Source: an uncultured Draconibacterium sp.
Lineage (GTDB): Bacteria > Bacteroidota > Bacteroidia > Bacteroidales > Prolixibacteraceae
Assembly: GCF_913063105.1 (NCBI RefSeq)
Contig: NZ_CAJXYQ010000004.1
Span: 305,873 to 369,872 of the forward strand
DNA: 64,000 bases
Reading direction: 5' to 3'
A program made the translations under genes and the position numbers. How positions within the stretch are numbered: position 1 is the first letter of the stretch; each line of letters begins with the position of its first letter. Under the pieces are notes generated by a model. The model worked only from the letters and a program-made list of their open reading frames with translations, did no database searches and was not told where the DNA came from. Below, in pieces: positions 8,550 through 17,400 of this stretch.

Positions 8550-11039
8550 TTATTTAAATAATTTCTTCAGCCCTTTCCCAATTTCATCAAGCGACTTTTT
8601 TAAATCGTCTTTGGTGGCATCGGTAACGGCTTTTTGTGTAGCACTTAAATCAAGATTTACTTTTGCATCGCCTACAGGCCCTTTCAGAAGCACACCTGCC
8701 GGCAACATGGTAATCTTTTCGTTTCCGGGCAACACCGCAAGAATTTTCTGAATATCGGGGCCAAACATTTCACGCTGAACATTGAAATCCATTCGCATAT
8801 CGAGCAAACTTTCGGCATTCAAACTACCGCGGATGGTAGTTTCCTGCCCAATTACCCTGGTGGTGAATGGACGCAGCAAAATACTACCATCTTCAACAGT
8901 TAAATTTGCGGTAAAATCACCGATGGTCACATTCCGAAGTTTTTCTTTTTTCAGAATCCCGCTCAGCTGGTTAAACATTGGCGAATCTTTAATCTCAACA
9001 TTATTGGTACTGAAAGATCCTTTTCCGTTTGTTGTAGCTGCAATCAGCTTCAGTTGCGGACTTAGCTGTCCTTTCATTCCAAGTCTCGTGCTTAGTTTTC
9101 CGCTGCTCGTCCCCGCTCCCGGAATCAATTTCCGAAAACCGGCAACGGTATGATACATGGTTGGAATATCGAAACCGGCAATATCAAAACCAAAGTCGAA
9201 TAATGGTTGGTTTTGGGTGGTATTTTCGTACGATCCGTTCAAGGTCATTTTTCCATCCAGCATATTCATGTCCAGCCCATCCAGAATCAGTTTTTTATTT
9301 ACTGCCCGAACTTCCCCTTTTATATCCGTTATCGGTATCCGGTTAAATACTGCCCGATTTATGGTTGAACGGAATGTTATATCGATATTTTCAGGAACAT
9401 CAAATGCAAGTGTTTCCGGTTCTTGCCCGATAACAGCTGGATCTGAACTTTGTGCAGGCTCTTCTTCCACAACCTGCAAACGAAGCAGTTCGTTTAAGTT
9501 TACAAAGTTTGAATTTAACTGCAGGTTTCCTTTCAACGTGCCGTCTTTCATCACATAATTCAGGTAATTACTTACTTTACCTGATAAACGAAAATCGCTT
9601 CCCCCAACTTTCAACAAGAAATTTCCGAGGTTTATATGCTGTGGCGAAAAATCCAGTTGACCTGATGGTATTATCACCTGCTGCGTGAGATCGGGTGAGT
9701 CGTAAACAAAATTGTTTAACAACACTACCCCATCCGATTTTATTTTATCGTAGGCCTCTGCCTCCACGTCTGAATAACGCCCTTTGGCAAATAAATTCGC
9801 ATCAATAATTCCCGAGATATTTACACTGTCAATGGGTAAGGCATCTTTTAAATGATCGAGATTTATTTTGCCCACGAATGCCCCATCAAACTGCAGATCG
9901 CTAACCGGATTAGAGATCTTCAAAGTCAAGTCAACCGGGTTGTTGCGAATTTCAGCATGTGCTTTATTGATATTTATTTTCAGTAAATCAAGCGCGCCCT
10001 GAGGTTTAGCAATCAGCATTTCTGCACTTATATTTTTTATTTCTTCCGGCATATCGGCATACTTAAAATTGCCTTTAACAACTTTAACCTGCAGGTCGGT
10101 TTTCGGGTAATCCTCATCAATATAATAGCCCGAAATTCCTCCTGAGATTGTTGCCGAACCGGTAGTTGTTATGTGTTTTAAATAGGCTTCGTAATCCTTA
10201 GGTACCAGCGCCAAAAAATTCTCGAAATCCGAGGCTATTGTTTTTAGCTGCAGGTTGAGAAATGTTGTATCGTTGGGCACGCTGAAATCGCCACTTAACT
10301 CAAGTGGTAAACGGTTTACCAGCAACTCACTTTCAACAATGGAAAACAGCATCGTTTCAAAATCAACATCAAGCAGGGTTCGTAAATCCAGCGAGGTATT
10401 TGATATATAGGTAACTCCTTCCATCCGGTAAGTAAGATCGTTAACCACACCGCCAATGTTTAGCTGAGTGGTATTGCCAAACATTTCGCCCGAAATATCC
10501 AGATTTATGTCTTCCAGGTCGGCATACATTTTTGCCAACTCATCGTTGTAAATCAGTCGTGCATCGTTCACTTCAATACTTTCCAATGCCAGCTGAAACT
10601 CTTGGGCATTGGCTGTGGCGGCACTTTTCTTTTTTGCTGATCCCGAGGCCGGAGCAACATCCCAGTTTACATTTCCTGATTCGGCGATTAGTAGGTTCAG
10701 CACAGGTTTTTCCAAAATAATTTCCTCTATGCTGCGGCTGGAACTAAAAAGCGAGGATAAATTCATGGTGGCAGCAATATGCGGAACATTCAGCAATGTA
10801 TCCTGTGCGAACTCACCTTTACCTTTAATCAAAACAGATTGCAGACCGACCGTAACTTTTGGAAAATTTTTAAACAAGGATAGTTTCAGGTCGGCAAATT
10901 CAACCTCGGCGTTCAATTGTTTATTGAGGGTTGTTTTTGCAGTAGTTAAAATGTTTTGTTTGAAAAAGACCGGAATTGCCAAAACGGCGCCAAAAAGCAC
11001 CACAATTACAAGGAGTATGATTACAATTATTCGTTTCAT
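8550..11039 (-). CDS. AsmA-family envelope protein
   Basis: An 829-residue protein with an N-terminal membrane anchor (about 2-25) and a long periplasmic beta-rich body. The start resembles the AsmA family (K-R-I-hydrophobic helix, then an FKQNILTTAKTTLNKQLNAEVEFADLKLSLF block), and the C-terminal third carries the AsmA-like repeat with the FDFGFDIAGFDI and GSFSTNNVEI blocks. AsmA-family proteins are linked to phospholipid traffic to the outer membrane. A polar low-complexity insertion (SASGSAKKKSAATANAQ type) lies near 130-145. It follows cinA on the same strand with a 125-bp gap, so co-transcription is possible but not certain. Confidence 0.85.
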   Translation of the reverse strand: MKRIIVIILLVIVVLFGAVLAIPVFFKQNILTTAKTTLNKQLNAEVEFADLKLSLFKNFPKVTVGLQSVLIKGKGEFAQDTLLNVPHIAATMNLSSLFSSSRSIEEIILEKPVLNLLIAESGNVNWDVAPASGSAKKKSAATANAQEFQLALESIEVNDARLIYNDELAKMYADLEDINLDISGEMFGNTTQLNIGGVVNDLTYRMEGVTYISNTSLDLRTLLDVDFETMLFSIVESELLVNRLPLELSGDFSVPNDTTFLNLQLKTIASDFENFLALVPKDYEAYLKHITTTGSATISGGISGYYIDEDYPKTDLQVKVVKGNFKYADMPEEIKNISAEMLIAKPQGALDLLKININKAHAEIRNNPVDLTLKISNPVSDLQFDGAFVGKINLDHLKDALPIDSVNISGIIDANLFAKGRYSDVEAEAYDKIKSDGVVLLNNFVYDSPDLTQQVIIPSGQLDFSPQHINLGNFLLKVGGSDFRLSGKVSNYLNYVMKDGTLKGNLQLNSNFVNLNELLRLQVVEEEPAQSSDPAVIGQEPETLAFDVPENIDITFRSTINRAVFNRIPITDIKGEVRAVNKKLILDGLDMNMLDGKMTLNGSYENTTQNQPLFDFGFDIAGFDIPTMYHTVAGFRKLIPGAGTSSGKLSTRLGMKGQLSPQLKLIAATTNGKGSFSTNNVEIKDSPMFNQLSGILKKEKLRNVTIGDFTANLTVEDGSILLRPFTTRVIGQETTIRGSLNAESLLDMRMDFNVQREMFGPDIQKILAVLPGNEKITMLPAGVLLKGPVGDAKVNLDLSATQKAVTDATKDDLKKSLDEIGKGLKKLFK

Positions 11040-11164
11040 ATTTTTCTGTTTTCTTATTCAAAAATACATCTTTAGAACGTTTAAGAACGTTAGAAGTTGT
11101 TAAAATTTTGGAAGAAAAAAAATCTGGAGACCAAAGTCAGATGAAGCAAGTATGGAGACCAAAT

Positions 11165-12412
11165 TTACAGCTCGCCAAGCACCATTCTTCGCAGCATTTG
11201 CAAAGCGGTTTGTCCGGAACGCACAATATTTCGGTCGCGCTGATCGCCAACAAAAGTGAACTTTTTTACTAATGTTTTCTCGGGTCCTGAAACAGCAATC
11301 CAAACTGTTCCAACCGGCTTTTCTTCGGTGCCGCCAGTTGGTCCGGCTATTCCGGTGGTGGCCACGGCATAATCAGCATTCATCACCCGTTTTACCCCTT
11401 CCACCATTTCCCTCGCAACTTGTTCGCTTACAGCTCCGTATTTTTCCAGATTCTCGCGACTTACGCCCAACAGCTGCTCCTTCATTTCGTTTGAATACGA
11501 AGTAACCGAGCCCTGGTATAAGGCAGAACTACCGGATACCGATGTTACAAGATGTGAAATATAACCACCCGTGCAACTTTCTGCAAGCGCCAGTTTTTTG
11601 TTTTGTAACACCAGCTGCCGGCCAATTACCTCGGCCAGCGTTTCGGTATTGTAACCAAAAATTGCTTCCGGAATTATTTCTTGGAGCTTTTCTATTTCGC
11701 TCTCTACATCCTTTTTTAAAGCCTCAACTTCATCTCCCATTGCTGAAAGTCGTAGTCTCACCGCCATGGGATTAGGCAAATAAGCCAGTTTTATATGCTT
11801 TGGTAATGCATCTTCCCAATCGGCAATGCGCTCGGCCAGCATCGATTCCGGCACCCCTTGTGTTAACACTGTTTTATGAAAAATAGCTTTCGTTTTACCC
11901 GTTTCCCGTAATCGTGGCAATACCTCAAATTCTACCAGGTATTTCATCTCAAAAGGCACACCTGGCATCGACACAAAAATGGTATCATTTTGCTCAAACC
12001 ACATGCCCGGAGCTGTTCCCATTTTATTGTACAAAATAGTGCACGATTCGGGTAACATTGCCTGGTCACGATTCATCTTATTCATATCAATACCACGGTG
12101 TTTGAAACGCTCGTAAATTGTTTTTAAAGTGGGTTCGTGAAAAACAAGTTTGGTATTAAAATATTCGCAAAGTGTGTGTTTGGTAATGTCGTCTTTTGTG
12201 GGGCCTAACCCACCGGTTATTACCACCAAATCGGCATTTTTTTCGGCATTTTGTATGGCTTGCAAAATATGATCATGATCATCGTGCACCGAAGTAATCT
12301 GGTAAATTTCAATGCCGTTTAAATTAAATTGTTCGCCCATCCAGGCTGAATTGGTATCAACAATCTGACCAATTAGTATCTCGTCGCCAATGGTAATTAT
12401 TTCTGCTTTCAT
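11165..12412 (-). CDS. cinA: CinA-family competence/damage-inducible protein
   Basis: A 415-residue two-domain protein. The N-terminal molybdopterin-binding-like domain (1-170) has TIGDEILIGQ and the GGLGPTKDD signature at 67-75; in family members it acts as an ADP-ribose/NMN-related pyrophosphatase. The C-terminal PncC nicotinamide-nucleotide amidase domain (about 255-415) has the ALAESCTGG block with nucleophile Ser279 and the TGIAGPTGG block. The combined architecture and length match full-length CinA, so a role in NAD recycling is expected. It is divergent from the DsrE-family gene across a 174-bp spacer. Confidence 0.94.
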   Translation of the reverse strand: MKAEIITIGDEILIGQIVDTNSAWMGEQFNLNGIEIYQITSVHDDHDHILQAIQNAEKNADLVVITGGLGPTKDDITKHTLCEYFNTKLVFHEPTLKTIYERFKHRGIDMNKMNRDQAMLPESCTILYNKMGTAPGMWFEQNDTIFVSMPGVPFEMKYLVEFEVLPRLRETGKTKAIFHKTVLTQGVPESMLAERIADWEDALPKHIKLAYLPNPMAVRLRLSAMGDEVEALKKDVESEIEKLQEIIPEAIFGYNTETLAEVIGRQLVLQNKKLALAESCTGGYISHLVTSVSGSSALYQGSVTSYSNEMKEQLLGVSRENLEKYGAVSEQVAREMVEGVKRVMNADYAVATTGIAGPTGGTEEKPVGTVWIAVSGPEKTLVKKFTFVGDQRDRNIVRSGQTALQMLRRMVLGEL

Positions 12413-12586
12413 TGTTTAATATTAGCTTGTTTTGCCCAGTCAGGCACTAACCTGTTTCTGCGAAACAAATTTAACATTATATACTGATGCCACAGATTTG
12501 TTGGTTTAAAAATTTAAATTGTACCCTAACATAAATCGAGAGAATCAAGCGAAACAATTACCTTTATCGGTTTAAAATTAAATTCG

Positions 12587-12934
12587 ATGAATACCTTTAA
12601 AAATACCTTAATTCAAATCACTGAAAACGGCATGGGTGGCAACGATACACAACTGGGGCAAGTATTGGTAAAAAACTACCTGGCATTGCTTTGTGAGGAA
12701 GAAGAACGTCCACCGGTAATTACTTTTTATAACGAAGGGGTAAAGCTTATTTGTTCCGGTTCGGCTGCGCTTGAGCCATTAATACTACTCGCTAAAAAAG
12801 GGGTAAAACTGGTGGCGTGCAAAACTTGTCTGAATCATTTTGACTTATTGGACAAAGTTGAAGTTGGCATCCCCGGAACAATGGTTGATATTATGCATTT
12901 TCAAAAGGTGGCTGATAAGGTGGTGAACCTATAG
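12587..12934 (+). CDS. YedF-like DsrE-family protein (sulfur/selenium-related)
   Basis: A 115-residue DsrE-fold protein. It matches the C-terminal domain of the 'selenium metabolism protein YedF' family: MGGNDTQLGQVLVKNYL, then PPVITFYNEGVKL, a GVKLVACKTCLNHF block with the paired cysteines (K-T-C), and VGIPGTMVDI. The usual N-terminal TusA-like (SirA) domain is absent, so it is a single-domain version. The mnmH-selD pair lies about 8 kb downstream in the same window, which agrees with a selenium or sulfur carrier role, but that link is inferred. Direct evidence is limited to the family signature. Confidence 0.75.
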   Translation: MNTFKNTLIQITENGMGGNDTQLGQVLVKNYLALLCEEEERPPVITFYNEGVKLICSGSAALEPLILLAKKGVKLVACKTCLNHFDLLDKVEVGIPGTMVDIMHFQKVADKVVNL

Positions 12935-12940
12935 GCTGAT

Positions 12941-12980
12941 GGGTTGAAGGGTTGAAGGGTTGAAGGATTGAAGGATTGAA
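12941..12980 (+). repeat. Octamer tandem repeat, five units
   Basis: Five consecutive 8-bp units: GGGTTGAA three times, then GGATTGAA twice. It starts 7 bp after the DsrE-family stop codon. The same 8-bp period and RRRYTGNN-like unit recurs at 56303-56358 and, on the other strand, at 62270-62309. Confidence 0.9.
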
Positions 12981-13071
12981 TGCTTAAATGCGATAATCAA
13001 TTAATGGGATCAATAAAACAGAATCTGCAGGTGCGCCTGCTCGTCTTAGCACCTTTGCGAGCGTTTTCTTC

Positions 13072-14310
13072 TTACTTTTCAAAAGATTTTAAAAATGCCA
13101 GACGCTGTAACAAAGTGGGGTGCGAATAATGAAAATACACATAGGTTTTATGTGGTGTTAAATTACTCAGATTATTAATCGAAAGCTTTTTCAAAGCCGA
13201 TGCCAGCGCTTCAGGCTTGTAATTTTCAGCAGCAAAACGGTCGGCCTGGTATTCGTTTTTCCGCGAAAGGATATTCATAAAAATGCCGGTAAAAAAAGAA
13301 ATGGGTGAATACAAAACGCCAAAAGCCACCATGCCAATATGAAAATTGGGCACATCAACTCCCAGCGCAGCGCTTAATACTGGGTTGTCAATCAGCAAAC
13401 CAAAAACAAATAGCACAATTGCAGTTTGCACCAATCCGATGAGCAAGCCCTGAACCACATGTTTCTTTTTGTTATGCCCGATTTCGTGCGCCAATACCGC
13501 TACCAACTCTTCGGTGTTCAGGTCGTTTATCAAGGTATCGTAAAGCACAATGCGCTTTTTTGCTCCCAGACCGGTAAAATAAGCATTGGCTTTTGTTGAT
13601 CGTTTCGAGCCGTCAATCACAAAAATGTTATCCAACTTAAAACCCACCTTTTTTGAAAAAGCAGATATAGCTGTTCTGAGTTCTCCTTCTTCAAGAGGTG
13701 TTTGTTTATTAAACAGCGGTACAATCAGGTTGGAATAGAACATGGCCATAAAAATGGAAAAAGCAGAAATAACAAGCCAGGCATAAATCCAGAACATGTT
13801 TCCGGTTAATTGATAAATAAAAATAACCAAAGCAAGTAATCCGCCTCCAATTAATGCGCTTATCAGTCCTCCCTTAATTTTATCGAGTACAAAAGTTTTT
13901 ATGGTGGTTTTGTTAAATCCGTACTTCTCCTCAATTTTAAAGGTGTCGTATAACTCAAAGGGAATATTTATAATATCGGAAGCGAACATAATGATTCCGA
14001 AAAAGATAAGTGCTGCAACAATGCTATTTCCGCTTAGGCTCCAGGCCCAGCCATCAACCATTGCAAAACCGTAAAACAAAAACATGGATAAAGTAATTAC
14101 CATGCTAAAACTGCTGGTTAAAATTCCAAACCGGTGATTTTCGCGCTGATAGGCCTGCTGCTTTTTATATTTTTCTTCGTCGTATATTCCTTTTACTTCT
14201 TCAGGAATAGTGTCGCTCATGGTAGTAGTGTTCAGGTACGACAGGTATTTCTCGAAGATAAAATCAACAACAAGAATGGCAATTATAATCCAGAAAAGTA
14301 TGGTATACAT
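13072..14310 (-). CDS. M48 family (Ste24/CAAX-prenyl-protease-1-like) metalloprotease
   Basis: A 412-residue multi-pass membrane metallopeptidase when started at the ATG at 14310 (MYTILFWIII); a 38-residue longer start exists but adds a non-conserved, polar segment that overlaps the upstream terminator. Zinc motif HEIGH at about 275-279, with the third ligand in the NEYQAD block. The N-terminal half has at least four membrane helices and the LYDTFKIEEKYGFN block typical of Ste24. The bacterial role is probably membrane-protein quality control; no prenylated substrate is expected. It is separated by a terminator from the gene upstream and is transcribed alone. Confidence 0.9.
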   Translation of the reverse strand: MYTILFWIIIAILVVDFIFEKYLSYLNTTTMSDTIPEEVKGIYDEEKYKKQQAYQRENHRFGILTSSFSMVITLSMFLFYGFAMVDGWAWSLSGNSIVAALIFFGIIMFASDIINIPFELYDTFKIEEKYGFNKTTIKTFVLDKIKGGLISALIGGGLLALVIFIYQLTGNMFWIYAWLVISAFSIFMAMFYSNLIVPLFNKQTPLEEGELRTAISAFSKKVGFKLDNIFVIDGSKRSTKANAYFTGLGAKKRIVLYDTLINDLNTEELVAVLAHEIGHNKKKHVVQGLLIGLVQTAIVLFVFGLLIDNPVLSAALGVDVPNFHIGMVAFGVLYSPISFFTGIFMNILSRKNEYQADRFAAENYKPEALASALKKLSINNLSNLTPHKTYVYFHYSHPTLLQRLAFLKSFEK

Positions 14311-14377
14311 AAAATTATTTCTACGGTTACGGCTGACAAATATAATCAACAACTGTTCTTCAGCCATATAAAAATTA

Positions 14378-14411
14378 AAAAGGCTGCCCTTTGCATAAGG
14401 TGCAGCCTTTT
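14378..14411 (-). terminator. Terminator after the large T9SS surface-protein gene
   Basis: Stem of 10 bp (14378-14387 with 14402-14411) continued by CCTT/AAGG across one bulged base. On the minus strand it is followed by TTTTTAATTTTT, fitting termination of the transcript ending at 14435. Confidence 0.8.
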
Positions 14412-14434
14412 CAAAAAACCACAACGGAATAAAT

Positions 14435-17400
14435 TTACTTAACTATTGCTGATTTTGTTAACATCCTGTCTCCCGATTTTATAACAGCTTTATAAAGTCC
14501 GGCCGGAAGATCGCTAACGTTAATAGTAGTATTATGCACACCGGTATTTGTATTTCCCATATTCTTAATTTTAAGAACCTGCCCCTGCTGATTTACCAAT
14601 AAAATATCAATATCCAGAACTTTACTGGTAGCATAGGTCACAGTAAAGAAATCATCCGAAGGATTGGGGTACAAATTCAGAAACTCAAACATCGACGCAG
14701 ACTTCTCAGTCGGAATTTCAGCTGATGTTATCACTGAATCGGGGTTGGCCAAATCAATTTCCCCATCAAATACCACATTTCCGTCTTCGCTAATAAGGGC
14801 CATTCCAATTTTTGGAAGTTCGCCTTTTATCACCAGGTTAAAAACCGGGGCCTGCATTCCTGAACCGGGTTTATAAGGACAAGTTAGCTCAAAAAAGGCG
14901 TTGTGTTTCGACATGTAACTTTCTGTTCCATCAGAAATTCCATCGTCATCTGAGTCCGGATCAGTACTACCCGGTACCGGACTTTCATCACCATCATTGC
15001 AATCTCCGGTACTACCAATGGCAAAAAATTCAGCGTCGCCATCTCCTACCTGTTCATCTGCGAAACCAAACGACACATACTTAATGCTTTCATTAATGTC
15101 TTCAGTTATTTCCGGACTTACAGAAACGGCCAACAGCTTGCCATTACCTAATTGAACAGGTTCCCAGGGGGTTACTACAATTGGTTTACCATTCCAGTTA
15201 AATTCGTAGCAACATTCTGTTCCATCGCATTTGGTAATACAAACCGTAATTACACCTTTGTAATTAAAAGCAGTTAATGTGAATAACATATCGTTTATAG
15301 CTTGCGGACTAAGTGTTCCCGAAGCAGGAATAGATGTTGAATTCCATGTTTGTGTTGACGGACTTCCATCAATAATTAATGTGCCCGTATTAAAGCTTCC
15401 TCCCGGAGAAGAACTTATCTGAACCGAACAAATTGGGTTAGACGGATCGGGATTGAAGATTTCGAAAGTACCCACATATTTGTTAAAGTATGGCCACGAT
15501 CGACGAAGTTTAAAATCGACAACCGGACAACAATCAGAAGTTGGTTCCGGAGCTTTACAGTCCATTTCAATTTTCTTTTCGCACACCTCACCGTTTGCCA
15601 AATAAGCGACGTAATTAACAACTACAACTCCTGTTGAATCGGGCGTTGCACAGGTAATTAATTCTGCTGCACTTGCATTTATGTTAAAAGTGTAACTACT
15701 ATTGCCAACAACTCCCGAAGAAACAGAAATACCATTAACAATGGCATTGGCGAAGGTGCCGTTGTAGATGCTCACTGCGATCGAATCGGTTTCACATTTC
15801 GAAACAAACTGCATGCAACACTCTCCGAGGTCTGCATCCTGGTATGCCTCAAGAATAATTTCCTCGCAACAATCCTTGGCAACATATTCACAATCCAACT
15901 GAACTTTCTTTTCACATTTCTCGCCATTCGACATATAAAAAACATACGACACAGTTATTACTCCTGCCTGATTTGCAGTGAAGCAATTACTCATATTTAA
16001 CAGACACAAGCCTGTATTAAAAGTGTAACTACTTTGTCCAATTGCATCGTTTGGAATGGGTGTTGAACAATTCCAGCTATTGGAACTGAAAATACCATTA
16101 TCCACTGTAACCATAACAGAATCAACCTCACAGTTGGTAGCCACACGCACGCAGCATTCTTGCAGGTCCTGATCTTGGTACGTTTCCAATAAAATACTAT
16201 CGCAACAGTTTTGTGCGGTATATTTGCAATCCAGTTCTATCCCCTTTTCGCATTGCTCACCATTTGCAAAAAAGAAAACATAGTTTAACGACACTGTTCC
16301 ACTTTGAGAGGCGGTAACACAATTCGTCATATTTAAAATACATGAAGCAGCATCAAACATAAAACTGCTTTGTCCGATTGCAGCGGCTGGTATTGTTGCT
16401 GAGCAGTTCCATGTATTTGAGCTAAATACACCGTTATTTACAGTAACCAGTACCGAATCAATTTCGCACTCGGTAAGCACGCGTACACAACATTCTTCCA
16501 AATCAGGATCCTGGTAGGCTTCCAAAACAATACTATCACAACAGTTTTTATCAACAATACCACAATCAAGCGTAATACTATCTTGGCAAATTTCGCCGTT
16601 ATCAAAAGTTATTAAATAATTTACGGTTACTGCTCCGGTTTGGTCAGGAGTGAAACAATGTGTCATATCAATTTCACAACCGTTTCCGGGGAAAGTAAAG
16701 TTACTTTGTCCTGCATAACCGGTTGGCAATGCACTACAAGTTGAGTTTGCCGAACTTATTGTTCCGTTTTCAACGCTTAGCTCTACTGATTTTACAGGGC
16801 ATTCAGCAGTTATTCGTACACAACAGTCTTCACCCGTTGCCGGATTCGATACCGGCTCAATGCGAATACTATCGCAACACGATGATTGAATGGCAGTATC
16901 AACAGATATACAAACCGGTGGTGCTGCAATTGGGGTTAAGGTTACTGATTGTGGCGCGCCATCGAGTAAAAAGTTGGCACTTGAAATTCCGGCAAAGTCG
17001 TTACATGCCGTTTGCTGCATGGTTGCATTGGATGGAATTGTCACATCAAACTCCTCCTGCAGTTTAGCAGTTGGTGCGAGTAACAAAGTGCTATAGTCAA
17101 TAAAAATATTTCGCTCGGGTGTACTTCCGTAAGTAGGGCCGTTACAACCTACCGGCGAGTACCCAAACATGGGTAAACAGACATTTAAATCGTTTGAATA
17201 CGTTGGTGTTGGCCCGGTAAAAGGCCCACCGGGAACAAGAGCAGAAGAGTGGTTATTGGCATAATCAACTCCGAAAGTGCTTCCCCTGGAAGTGTTCCTA
17301 TCCAGAATCAACCAGTCGGCAGGTGCAGCATCATCAAGCGGCAACAGATCTACCAGGTTAATCGACGAAACCTGCACATTGGAAGTGTTGGTGTAGTTCA

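Noticed and set aside
11125..11163. Direct repeat GGAGACCAAA (twice) near the cinA end
   Set aside because: Only about 10 bp with no wider context; not a recognisable site.
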